Assembly: GCA_020348445.1 (NCBI GenBank)
Contig: CP070751.1
Coordinates: 3,318,841-3,366,236 of the forward strand
Source of the DNA: Thermoplasmata archaeon
GTDB lineage: Archaea; Thermoplasmatota; Thermoplasmata; GCA-020350865
Direction of reading: 5' to 3'
DNA length: 47,396 nt
The position numbers and the translations under genes were made by a program. This document shows, one piece after another, positions 23,482 to 31,626 of the stretch. How positions within the stretch are numbered: position 1 is the first letter of the stretch; each line of letters starts with the position of its first letter. The notes below the pieces were generated by a model. The model did not search any database and was not told the origin of the DNA. It was given only the letters and a program-made list of their open reading frames with translations.

Positions 23482-24654
23482 TTATGAGTCTTTTAAGACC
23501 TCCAAATAAACCTTCTGTAGTCTGTTAACAACTTTCTCAATTGTAAAGTTGTTCTCTACCAATTTTCTACCGGACCTTCCAAAGGAGATCCTTTTTTTCT
23601 CATTCAAAAGAAGATCGCAAATTGCCACTGCCAGCTGATTGCTGTCTGCATAATCAACAAGGGTTGTGGTCTTTCCTTCCTCTACCACATAAGGCACCCC
23701 GCCAACTCTTGTGGCAACTGTAGGTTTTCCTGCTGCCATGGCCTCGATCAACACTATCCCGAATGCCTCAAATTCCGAGGGCAAGACAAAAACACTGCAG
23801 TCCAAAAAGGCCTCTGATACCTCATTATCATCTAGCATCCCCAAGAATAAAATGTTATGTTCAATACCAAGTTCTTTTGCATGACCTATAAGTTTATTAT
23901 GCATTCCCTCGTCCTCGCCAATTAGAACCAATTTTGTATTTGGAAAATCATTCAGTATATCAGGCATGGCTCCAACAAGATACTCCAGGCCCTTGTTCTT
24001 TGCCAACCGACCCACAAAAAGGACGAAGTCATAATGAATTCCATATTTCTTCTTAAATATACCTTCTGCAAGTCCATCAAAACGCGATACATCAACACTG
24101 TCAGGTACTATCACGATTTTATTGGGACTTATTCCGGCCTCAACTGCATATTTCATCTCCCCTTGTGAAACGCAGATCACCCTAGAAGCCGCTGAGGTCA
24201 CCCTTTTTGAAAGGTACTTGTCGTAAATGCCCCTTGCCCTTTTTCTTCTCTCTCCCCCCCAGGAGGTCTCACCAGGGTGAAGATGAGGAGTTAAAACGAA
24301 TTTCCCTCTTTTTGCTCGTTTAGCAATGGCACCCACATGGGAGGGATAGAATCCCCAGGAGTGGGCATGGATGATGTCCCATCTTTCTTTGAGCACAGCC
24401 CCTACCATAGAGGGCATGATCGAGTACTGCATATCACCTGGGAGGGAGTATGCCTTGAATCTCCGAACAGGTATGCCTTCTACATTAGAGTAAGGTTCAT
24501 CCAATCTCTTCCAAGGAATCTCTGTGTATAAATCAGAGCAGAAGACCTCAACATCGTGACCTTGTCTTATAAGCTCCTTTGCCACTCTCATCTGCTGTGA
24601 TTCCACTCCACCCGGGGCAGGGGAAAAACGTACACATAACTTTAGTATCTTCAT
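23482..24654 (-). CDS. GT4-family glycosyltransferase
   Basis: A 390-residue GT-B glycosyltransferase. The N-terminal domain starts M-K-I-L-K-L-C-V-R-F-S-P-A-P-G-G-V-E with the Gly-rich acceptor loop, and includes I-I-H-A-H-S-W-G-F. The C-terminal domain carries V-L-F-V-G-R-L-A-K-N-K-G-L (donor phosphate binding) and the E-x7-E motif in E-F-E-A-F-G-I-V-L-I-E-A-M-A-A-G-K-P. No signal or membrane segment, so cytoplasmic or membrane-associated, acting on a lipid-linked glycan or a polar lipid. It is divergent from the Tes-like gene, which is compatible with a lipid-headgroup role, but a surface-glycan role is equally possible. Confidence 0.92.
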   Translation of the reverse strand: MKILKLCVRFSPAPGGVESQQMRVAKELIRQGHDVEVFCSDLYTEIPWKRLDEPYSNVEGIPVRRFKAYSLPGDMQYSIMPSMVGAVLKERWDIIHAHSWGFYPSHVGAIAKRAKRGKFVLTPHLHPGETSWGGERRKRARGIYDKYLSKRVTSAASRVICVSQGEMKYAVEAGISPNKIVIVPDSVDVSRFDGLAEGIFKKKYGIHYDFVLFVGRLAKNKGLEYLVGAMPDILNDFPNTKLVLIGEDEGMHNKLIGHAKELGIEHNILFLGMLDDNEVSEAFLDCSVFVLPSEFEAFGIVLIEAMAAGKPTVATRVGGVPYVVEEGKTTTLVDYADSNQLAVAICDLLLNEKKRISFGRSGRKLVENNFTIEKVVNRLQKVYLEVLKDS

Positions 24655-24710
24655 CAGGAAGGGGTATGTGATAGTAGATATTAAGGCTCATTGATTGATA
24701 TCCATTTTCT

Positions 24711-24730
24711 TGGTATATAATTATATATCC
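24711..24730. promoter_or_regulatory. AT-rich TATA-like region between GT4 and Tes-like genes
   Basis: TATATAATTATATATCC lies about 60 bp from the GT4 start (minus) and 70 bp from the Tes-like start (plus). It is nearly symmetric and could serve as core promoter in both directions. Confidence 0.45.
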
Positions 24731-24799
24731 ATATTTTGTAGCAGTAATCGCTACAAAAATTTTAAATTAACTTATTTTAATGTCAATTTGCGTGATTTT

Positions 24800-26389
24800 A
24801 TGACAGTTCAACCAAGCAAAGCCTCAATTGGCCTGCCAAAGAAAACGCAATCACTATGTCCAGAGTGTAAAGCTGTAATCGATGCAGATATCTTCGAGGA
24901 GAACGGTAAGGTTGTAATGCAAAAGGAGTGTAAGGAGCACGGCGAGGTTAAGGATATAATCTGGAGTGATGTAGATTTGTATCTTAAAGCCGAAAAGTTC
25001 GCCTTGGATGGAATAGGAGTGGAGAACCCGAATACAAAGAACAGAATGGGATGTCCTTCAGAATGCGGCCTATGCGATCAGCATTTCAGCCATACCGCCC
25101 TGGCAAACATCGATTTGACGAACAGATGCAATCTAAAGTGCCCAATCTGCTTTGCAAACGCAAATGCCGCAGGATACGTATTCGAACCCTCCTACGAAGA
25201 GGTCGTGAAGATGCTTGAGCTTCTTAGGGCCGAGCGGCCAGTTCCTACCCATGCTGTCCAGTTCTCTGGAGGAGAGCCCACACTTCACCCTAGATTCCTT
25301 GATATCGTGAAAAAGGCTAATGAACTGGGTTTCTCCCAGGTCCAGATGGCAACAAACGGCATCAAACTGGCAAGGGACCCTTCCTATGCCCAGGAACTCG
25401 TGGACGCTGGTATGCATACAGTTTATCTACAATTCGACGGCGTTAAGGAGGAGAACTACATAAGCTGCAGGGGAAAACCCCTTCTAGATACGAAAATAAA
25501 GGCAATTGAGCACAACAGAATGACCAATCCAAAGCCTCTTTCCACTGTACTTGTTCCCACAATCGTGAATACAATAAATGACGATCAAGTGGGCCCGATT
25601 CTGGATTTTGCCATAGAAAACTGCGATGTTATCAAAGGTGTGAACTTCCAGCCAGTGGCCTTCACTGGAAGAATCTCAAGAGAGAAGAGAAACAGGCAGA
25701 GGTTCACGCTCACGGATCTGGTAGACAGGCTAGTTGATCACACGCCATACCTTACTAAGGATGATTTCTATCCAGTGCCCACTGTGGCGCCTATATCCTA
25801 TCTTTCAGGTGTTATTGCTGGATCTGCCAAGCTGACATTCACATGCCATTCCCACTGCGGAATAGCTGCATACCTATTTATTCAGGAGGACGGCAAGATC
25901 ATACCTGTTACCAAGTTCGTTGATGTTCCGGGGATGATGTCTCAAATGATGAGACTTGCTGACAAGGCCAGTGGCAAGGGAGCCCAGCTCTTCTTAAGGT
26001 TGATGGGCGCTGTAAAAACAGATAAATCCAAGCAAAAGAGCCTGGTTAAGAACTTCAACAAGTACTTTGGACAGTACATCAACGAGAACGAGATGCCCGA
26101 GGGTCTTGATATTCCTGCACTAATAGGAGGCATAATCTCTGAAGGAGATAAGCAGGCTGTGGGCCAGTTCACGTGGAGGACCATGTTCGTGGGGGGTATG
26201 CATTTTCAGGACCTCTATAACTACGATATCCAGAGGGTTCAGCGCTGTGCAGTTCATTACGCAACTCCAGATGGAAGACTTATTCCGTTTTGCTCCTATA
26301 ATGGAGGCCCGTACTGGAGGGAGCAGGTGGAGGAGAAATTCTCAGTCCCCATTTCTGAATGGCGCGGCGGCAAGATTGTGGAGGATTAA
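24800..26389 (+). CDS. tes: Tes-like radical SAM enzyme (tetraether lipid synthase family)
   Basis: A 529-residue radical SAM protein matching the archaeal tetraether synthase family, which joins the tails of archaeol-type lipids to form GDGT. Cys-rich N-terminus: C20, C23 and C44 (L-C-P-E-C, K-E-C-K-E-H-G), then C85, C89, C92 (M-G-C-P-S-E-C-G-L-C), then the radical SAM motif C110-x3-C114-x2-C117 in N-R-C-N-L-K-C-P-I-C-F. The SAM-binding G-G-E-P is in Q-F-S-G-G-E-P-T. Further cysteines near the C-terminus fit the extra Fe-S clusters of this family. ATG 24800 is used; the frame upstream to 24695 starts in promoter-like DNA. Assignment rests on remembered family sequence features, so a paralogue with another lipid substrate is possible. 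Confidence 0.87.
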   Translation: MTVQPSKASIGLPKKTQSLCPECKAVIDADIFEENGKVVMQKECKEHGEVKDIIWSDVDLYLKAEKFALDGIGVENPNTKNRMGCPSECGLCDQHFSHTALANIDLTNRCNLKCPICFANANAAGYVFEPSYEEVVKMLELLRAERPVPTHAVQFSGGEPTLHPRFLDIVKKANELGFSQVQMATNGIKLARDPSYAQELVDAGMHTVYLQFDGVKEENYISCRGKPLLDTKIKAIEHNRMTNPKPLSTVLVPTIVNTINDDQVGPILDFAIENCDVIKGVNFQPVAFTGRISREKRNRQRFTLTDLVDRLVDHTPYLTKDDFYPVPTVAPISYLSGVIAGSAKLTFTCHSHCGIAAYLFIQEDGKIIPVTKFVDVPGMMSQMMRLADKASGKGAQLFLRLMGAVKTDKSKQKSLVKNFNKYFGQYINENEMPEGLDIPALIGGIISEGDKQAVGQFTWRTMFVGGMHFQDLYNYDIQRVQRCAVHYATPDGRLIPFCSYNGGPYWREQVEEKFSVPISEWRGGKIVED

Positions 26390-26498
26390 TCTCGGTTTTT
26401 TGCTGGTTTCTTGGATTTGACCGGCCTTGTAATTATATTATTATTCAAAGGAAAATATAAAGTAGCCCAAATGAGATTCCCAATTGGAGGTGAAGTAA

Positions 26499-26846
26499 GT
26501 GGTATATTGTCAGAAATGTGGGAAGCAAAATGAAGATGTGGCACAATTTTGCAACAAATGTGGAGCCTCCTTAACAGGACCTCCAAGGGAATATAGAAAG
26601 ACAAAAAGAGACGAAGAATGTGAGGAAGATTGTGCCGCACAGGGAAAAAGTGCCCCTGCATTTTGGGGAGTTATCATTCTTCTTGTGGGGATTCTGATAC
26701 TAATCGAAGTTCTTAGAAATATTCCAGGGCTAGATCTGCCTCAATGGTTGCATGATTTCAATTTCTGGTGGATCATCGGCCTTGTAATCGCATTGGCAAT
26801 AATAATTGCAGGCTTCAGAATGCTCTCAAGGCAAAGTCAACCCTAG
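26499..26846 (+). CDS. Zinc-ribbon plus two-TM membrane protein
   Basis: A 115-residue protein starting at GTG 26499 behind a strong TTGGAGGTGA. The N-terminal zinc ribbon has Y-C-Q-K-C-G and F-C-N-K-C-G-A-S-L (two C-x2-C pairs). A charged linker follows, then two membrane segments (about 53-70 and 88-108) in a LiaF-TM-like arrangement. The function is unknown; such proteins are common in archaea and may be membrane sensors. It follows the Tes-like gene by 109 bp in the same direction. Its stop codon overlaps the stop of the convergent gene. Confidence 0.8.
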   Translation: MVYCQKCGKQNEDVAQFCNKCGASLTGPPREYRKTKRDEECEEDCAAQGKSAPAFWGVIILLVGILILIEVLRNIPGLDLPQWLHDFNFWWIIGLVIALAIIIAGFRMLSRQSQP

Positions 26847-27547
26847 TAAGCTTTGCAGGTTTTTTTACAGGTTTTGCATATCTTGGTGTGTCTCCAGCTC
26901 GAAAGCTGGATTCGTGTATCCAACCAAAGAAATGATATTAATACAGCCGATATACCGATGAATATATTACCAGTTGATTGAAATACACCTATTACAACAA
27001 GTAAGAAACCAATTATCAGAAATACATTGGAAATTAGGTGTAAAAAGGATTTTTTATAAGGATTCACAACTTCCATATAGTTGAATACAATTAACAAGAT
27101 TCCAAGTAAGATTAGGAGGAACAGAATTATCCATGGAATCCCAACCCAAAACACGATATAATAGGCTGTAAATATAATCGAGGACACTGAACCAATTGCA
27201 AGACCCGTGCAACCCGCACAAAATCCCTTTTTTTTTGTGTTGATAATGTGGGTTTGAAAACCATGACAATCAGGATGATGCCCCCTGCGGCTCCTTTTGA
27301 CTTTAACTCCTTTTGTGATTTCGGCCCCATGATTTGCTTTATTAGATAATCTTCTAATCCAACCCGGTTTTATAGCAAGCGAGATTCCAAATACACAGCA
27401 TGCAATAAATGCCCCTCCTACAATCAACCTGTCAGTTAAATATACGGAGCCTGCATCTAAAGGTGGAAAAATAGAAATTAACAGGAGTAAGACAGCTCCC
27501 AAGACTGAAAGAATCATATAAGTAATAACTGTTTTCTTTTGTTTCAA
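26843..27547 (-). CDS. Polytopic membrane protein with HHPDC and CAGC motifs
   Basis: A 234-residue protein with about five membrane segments. A cytoplasmic or lumenal loop carries H-H-P-D-C-H-G-F-Q-T-H followed by F-C-A-G-C-T-G-L-A-I-G, a His/Cys-rich pattern that could bind a metal or a cluster and is reminiscent of DUF2085-type membrane proteins. The C-terminus ends C-K-T-C-K-K-T-C-K-A-Y, another Cys series. Its start overlaps the stop of the B12 radical SAM gene by 4 nt, so the two are translationally coupled and probably act together. No transport or enzyme family is recognised with confidence. Confidence 0.75.
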   Translation of the reverse strand: MKQKKTVITYMILSVLGAVLLLLISIFPPLDAGSVYLTDRLIVGGAFIACCVFGISLAIKPGWIRRLSNKANHGAEITKGVKVKRSRRGHHPDCHGFQTHIINTKKKGFCAGCTGLAIGSVSSIIFTAYYIVFWVGIPWIILFLLILLGILLIVFNYMEVVNPYKKSFLHLISNVFLIIGFLLVVIGVFQSTGNIFIGISAVLISFLWLDTRIQLSSWRHTKICKTCKKTCKAY

Positions 27548-28971
27548 ATCAAGCGCCTCAGTTTCCTCAATACCTGCTGGCCGGCGTAGTGGCGATACAG
27601 GTTTCTCTTGAGCTTTTTTCTGGAAAACACCCCCGCAATGTTTCTAGGAATTGAGCCGTACCTTTCCCTATAGCATTTCCACAATTCCTCCTGCACCTCC
27701 TTTAGCGCTAAGGTCTCTGTGGGCATGATGGCATGAGCCATGTCGTAATTGGCGTAATTTGGATCTTCTATCCACCCGTTCTTTTTTGCAGTTTTATAGT
27801 ACACTGTCCCTGGATATGGTGTAAGACATGTGTAAATCGAGAAATCAGAGCCCAGATCCATGGAAAACTGCCTCAGGTCATTTATTGATTCCTGGGTATC
27901 ATTTCTTGTACCGATGACGAACATTGCATGGGAGAATATATCGCTTTCGTTGAGAACTTTTACTGCTTTGTAGGAATCTGGAACAGAAATTCCCTTTTTA
28001 AATTCCTTAAGTGTTTCCTTGGAGTGACTCTCCACACCCATCATGACCCAGTAGTTACCTACTTCCCTGAACTTCGCCACCAGATCAGGATTGTTTGCCA
28101 CATCATCAGTTCTCGCCTGGAAAAACAGCATGATGTCATCCTTGAATTTTCTCTGTTTTAATTCACTATACAACTCCTTTCCCCGCCTTTGATAATCGAA
28201 GTTGTCATCTGTAAACCATATGAACTGCCCACCAAAACTATCGTTAAGATATTGCACTTCATCTGCAATCCGCTTTGCAGATTTAGTTCTCCAGGTTCTG
28301 TTCCAATGGCTCCATTGGGTGCAGAAGGAGCATTTATGAGTGCATCCCCTTGAGCCTTCCATCACCATATAGATCGTGTTCTTTCCTGCCATCATTGTGA
28401 AGTGATATTTTTTTGTCTGGTCTTCCACGAGATGATATGCAGGATAGGGTAACAAATCAAGGTTCTCGATTAGAGGACGATCTGGTGTATGGATGATATT
28501 TCCATTATGAGTAAATGATAATCCCTTCACATCTTTTGCGTTTTTACCATTTCTTAAAGTTTTGATAAGCTCGACAAGTGTCTGCTCCCCTTCTCCCCTG
28601 ACTATATAATCGATTTCTGGAAAATCAGAGAGGGATTCCTCTGGAACCTGTGAAAAGTGAAGTCCTCCAAGCACAGTCACGATGTCCTCATTTACCTTCT
28701 TGGCAATCTCTGCAACCCTAGCACAGGCATATGCATTGCAGGTGAATCCTGAAGTTGACACGATCCCTGGTGAGAATGATTCGACGTGTTTCCCTATATC
28801 CTCCCAGGTTTTTTCCTGGGCCTGGCAGTCCAGTATTTCTATTTCCATATCAGGTAATTCCCTTTCGACGTACGCTGCCAATATCAAAAGCACCGTGGGT
28901 GGAGGGAGATACTCACCCATGATAAACCAATAGTCCTTCGGAGGTTCCACAAACAGTATCTTTGAATTCAT
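27544..28971 (-). CDS. B12-binding-domain radical SAM enzyme
   Basis: A 475-residue class-B-type radical SAM protein. Residues 1-160 form a cobalamin-binding-like Rossmann domain (V-L-G-G-L-H-F-S-Q-V-P, then Y-I-V-R-G-E-G-E); the D-x-H-x-x-G His is absent (L-D-C-Q instead), as in many members. The radical SAM cluster motif is C210-x3-C214-x2-C217 in S-R-G-C-T-H-K-C-S-F-C. The C-terminal region matches the BchE/HpnR-like group, which methylate or cyclise unactivated carbons. Being two genes from a Tes-like gene, a lipid-modifying role (ring or methyl formation) is possible but unproven. It is the first gene of a two-gene unit with the Cys-motif membrane protein. Confidence 0.88.
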   Translation of the reverse strand: MNSKILFVEPPKDYWFIMGEYLPPPTVLLILAAYVERELPDMEIEILDCQAQEKTWEDIGKHVESFSPGIVSTSGFTCNAYACARVAEIAKKVNEDIVTVLGGLHFSQVPEESLSDFPEIDYIVRGEGEQTLVELIKTLRNGKNAKDVKGLSFTHNGNIIHTPDRPLIENLDLLPYPAYHLVEDQTKKYHFTMMAGKNTIYMVMEGSRGCTHKCSFCTQWSHWNRTWRTKSAKRIADEVQYLNDSFGGQFIWFTDDNFDYQRRGKELYSELKQRKFKDDIMLFFQARTDDVANNPDLVAKFREVGNYWVMMGVESHSKETLKEFKKGISVPDSYKAVKVLNESDIFSHAMFVIGTRNDTQESINDLRQFSMDLGSDFSIYTCLTPYPGTVYYKTAKKNGWIEDPNYANYDMAHAIMPTETLALKEVQEELWKCYRERYGSIPRNIAGVFSRKKLKRNLYRHYAGQQVLRKLRRLI

Positions 28972-29084
28972 TTTTCCGGAATAGGTACATGGAAAATCAT
29001 TGAAATAGGTTACTGTCTATTTTGATTTACTTTGAGTAGTTCTTCTTAATTCTCGGTATCTTCTGATGAAGAAGGCCCATTTAT

Positions 29085-29133
29085 ATATAAATCATCACCT
29101 CCTGGTTACTTTATACAAAGATGATTTATATAA
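29085..29133 (-). promoter_or_regulatory. Inverted repeat around an orphan ribosome binding site
   Basis: TATATAAATCATC (29085-29097) is the reverse complement of GATGATTTATATA (29121-29133). Both arms contain TATA-like sequence. On the minus strand the spacer carries AGGAGGTGAT, a near-perfect Shine-Dalgarno, but only very short frames follow (a 4-codon and a 17-codon ORF). It lies about 115-160 bp before the B12 radical SAM start, so it may be a promoter/operator or leader-peptide element for that operon. Confidence 0.4.
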
Positions 29134-29155
29134 GAGGATTATCGTATTCAAACAA

Positions 29156-30016
29156 TTACCCAGATAGATGAGCCTTGTCAAGGGGAGAATCCTGCTCTTC
29201 AGATTCCACAACTATTGCCTCTTGGATGTTAGGAGCCATAAAGAGGGGCAAATTACTATCTTTTTCTTCACTTGTTACTAAATAGTTGGGAGGTGGATAG
29301 GTTCCATAAGGATTCTGGGGAGCAGGGGACTTTTTAAAGATGATGACCAATGCAAATATGATCACACAGACTGCAGAAAAAAGCAGTAACAATAGTAATC
29401 CCCCTGAGGAGTACTCCCCTTTTTCGCCTAAAATAGCATAACCATCTCCGTCACCATCACCTCCATCGGCTCCATCACCATCACCATCTCCATCCCCATA
29501 ACCATTATCGGTTGAAAACCTGGTACCTCTTCCTCCAAATTCCCTATCCAGATGAACACTTCCACTGCCCTTGATTGCGATCTTTCCACTTTCCAGTATT
29601 ATCAGTCTTATGTTGTAGGAATCATAGTTTGGTACAGTCAGTGAGAATTCGGAACTTACTGTTTTTTCAATTGGGATTTGACCAACTGCGAGTGTGGCTT
29701 TATCCATGGCGAGATTGCTGTCAACATCAATAGCAAATGCCTTAATCTCCACATCCTTTGCATCCAAAGTCCCTTTGTTTGTGATGAATGTCGTTATGTC
29801 GATTTTCACGTTTTCGGAATGAAAATCCGACCCAGATATCACAAAAAAAACTTCATCCACGTACAGCCTTGCTTGTTTTTCAGGTTCATCTGCTGGTGCA
29901 GGTGAAAGAGCACTGGCAACAACGACTACCATCACGAGGGCCAACACTATAATTCCCACGGATGCGATAATTCGCCTTCCCTGGGAATCCTCCAATTCCT
30001 TTTCTTTCTTATCCAT
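29156..30016 (-). CDS. Membrane protein with Gly/Asp linker
   Basis: A 286-residue protein: short charged N-terminus, membrane segment at about 17-38, an extracellular beta domain (residues about 50-160, I-S-G-S-D-F-H-S-E-N-V-K-I-D-I-T-T-F-I-T-N-K-G-T, CARDB-like pattern of a secreted beta sandwich), then a G-D-G-D-G-D-G low-complexity linker that may bind calcium, a second membrane segment at about 207-226, and a Pro-rich cytoplasmic tail. The ATG follows AGGTGAT. It belongs to a run of three surface-type genes; the role is unknown. Confidence 0.75.
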   Translation of the reverse strand: MDKKEKELEDSQGRRIIASVGIIVLALVMVVVVASALSPAPADEPEKQARLYVDEVFFVISGSDFHSENVKIDITTFITNKGTLDAKDVEIKAFAIDVDSNLAMDKATLAVGQIPIEKTVSSEFSLTVPNYDSYNIRLIILESGKIAIKGSGSVHLDREFGGRGTRFSTDNGYGDGDGDGDGADGGDGDGDGYAILGEKGEYSSGGLLLLLLFSAVCVIIFALVIIFKKSPAPQNPYGTYPPPNYLVTSEEKDSNLPLFMAPNIQEAIVVESEEQDSPLDKAHLSG

Positions 30017-30222
30017 TTCATATCACCTAAAATACTAATATTGGAGGGAGCGTTATTAAAGAAAGTTGGAACAAAATCAAGACAATTATTTAATGCTTCT
30101 GGAACACATTTGCATGTATATAAAAAAAATAGGTTTGACATAAATTATGTTAGAAGACAATCCATTTTACCTTCGTGTTTTTAGGGTGACAGATAAGAAA
30201 AAGGAAGTACATTGTAAAAAAT

Positions 30223-30369
30223 CTACTGCCCCTCACCTTCCACATTAAGCGGAAAATTTTCCTTTAACCAATCCCAGCAAACTTTGCAGCAGCCCTCGCC
30301 TTCTTTTGTGTAGGCATGTATCTTATTTTCTTCGGCCACTGTCTTCATACATATGCTGCACTTGTCCAT
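30223..30369 (-). CDS. 48-aa Cys-rich putative zinc-binding protein
   Basis: ATG 30369 is preceded by GGAG and the frame ends at TAG 30223-30225. The protein has M-D-K-C-S-I-C-M-K-T at the start and E-G-C-C-K-V-C-W-D-W later, so two Cys pairs about 21 residues apart, as in small treble-clef or zinc-ribbon proteins. It is short but has protein-like composition and a good start. It lies in the gap between two surface-protein genes. The function is unknown. Confidence 0.6.
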   Translation of the reverse strand: MDKCSICMKTVAEENKIHAYTKEGEGCCKVCWDWLKENFPLNVEGEGQ

Positions 30370-30466
30370 TTTCTCAACTCCAATATAGGATGTTAAAGGA
30401 ACCTCAGAGAATATAAAAATTGCGCTTTGTTAAAGCCCCTTATAAACTACCTATAAAAAATAAAAA

Positions 30467-30544
30467 GACCCCCAAACCTAAACAAAAGGAAATAAGTGGG
30501 TAGGGAAGCTGAGGTATTAAGGAGGAGGTACGAAATTGGGGGTC
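30467..30544 (-). terminator. Widely spaced inverted repeat with T-run
   Basis: GACCCCCAA (30467-30475) pairs with TTGGGGGTC (30536-30544), spaced by 60 nt. On the minus strand the GGGGGTC arm is followed by TTTTTATTTTTT, so it fits a terminator for the gene ending at 30553, although the loop is unusually long and pyrimidine-rich (contains CCTCCTCC). Confidence 0.5.
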
Positions 30545-30552
30545 CATGAGAT

Positions 30553-31506
30553 TTATTTAGGATTTTTTTTCTTAATTGAATAGATCCAAACTCCAATTGC
30601 ACTAACTACCAATCCTACAAGAAGACCACTTAATGCAAGGTAATTAATATTTGAATCCGTACATGATTGCATATCGTTGGTTCCACCTGAAACAATACCA
30701 GAATCAGATTCAGAGTCAGTGATTTCTTCTGGCTCAAGGGAAAAGTTTGCATAAGTGATCTCTGAAACCGCTACCAACTGGGATTGGCTCTTATATCCCC
30801 TTTTATATGCTGATACATTTTTGAGACAAAAGCAAATAGGAACATCATAGAAGGTGTACCAACCTTCTGAATCTGTGTACTCCGTGCGAGTGGTGCCATG
30901 ATATTCAAGGATCATCTTGACATCAGCAATTGGTAAATCAGTCTCAGAATCAGTTACAATGCCAGTTATAATACCTTCCATAGGTTCATCATCTTTTGGT
31001 GGAGTTGGGATAGGAGTTCTATCAGGCTCATCTGGATCCTCAGGTGGGTCCTTTGGATCTTCGGGATCTTCGGGTTCATCTGGATCCTCTGGTTCTTCGG
31101 GCTCATCAGGCTCATCTTTATCATTGGTTGGTACCAATGAAAAATCCACATATGTGATATCATAAACAGCCACCAATTTGTATTGACCTTCATATCCTAT
31201 TTTGTTTGCAGATACATTCTTTAGACAGAAGCATTCTGGAACATTTGTAAAGTAGTATTTACCCTGCTCATCTGTGAGCGTTGTGCGAACCATATCATGA
31301 TAAGTCAAGGTCATCAATGCTCCTTGAATTGGTCTTTCTGTTTCACAATCTGTCACAAATCCTATGATTGTACCTTCAGGTCTTAATATGCTCACATTCA
31401 CAAAGCCCTGAACTTGTATGGCTGAAATTACCATCAATAAGACACAAAATGCTGCTAAATACACTCTCATGAACGTTTTATTCTTACTTCGGCCAGTTCT
31501 TTTCAT
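30553..31506 (-). CDS. Surface protein with two carboxypeptidase-regulatory-like domains
   Basis: A 317-residue protein with a signal peptide, two copies of a carboxypeptidase-regulatory-like beta-sandwich domain (about residues 44-125 and 178-258), a spacer of repeated D/E-P dipeptides (about 130-172) and a C-terminal membrane anchor (I-Y-S-I-K-K-K at the end). The two domain copies are clearly homologous: both contain P-E/I-C-F-C-L-K-N-V-S-A and Y-x-x-Q-x-Q/K-L-V-A-V, so they arose by duplication. Its shared Cys pair and Pro/acid spacer suggest a stalked cell-surface protein. It lies just upstream of a regulator carrying the same domain family outside the cell. Confidence 0.82.
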   Translation of the reverse strand: MKRTGRSKNKTFMRVYLAAFCVLLMVISAIQVQGFVNVSILRPEGTIIGFVTDCETERPIQGALMTLTYHDMVRTTLTDEQGKYYFTNVPECFCLKNVSANKIGYEGQYKLVAVYDITYVDFSLVPTNDKDEPDEPEEPEDPDEPEDPEDPKDPPEDPDEPDRTPIPTPPKDDEPMEGIITGIVTDSETDLPIADVKMILEYHGTTRTEYTDSEGWYTFYDVPICFCLKNVSAYKRGYKSQSQLVAVSEITYANFSLEPEEITDSESDSGIVSGGTNDMQSCTDSNINYLALSGLLVGLVVSAIGVWIYSIKKKNPK

Positions 31507-31626
31507 CCCATATCACTCTCCTATTATCCTTAAAAATTAATTGATGGCAGTATTAATAACAAGTTTGGAACGCTTTCTTCTCAATTATATATAGTTAATG
31601 GAACACTATCTGCGAAAAAGTAGAGA

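Noticed and set aside
30148..30249. 33-codon plus-strand ORF after a TATA-like box (possible leaderless gene)
   Set aside because: The frame is protein-like but very short, without a ribosome binding site, and it overlaps the end of the better-supported 48-aa minus gene.
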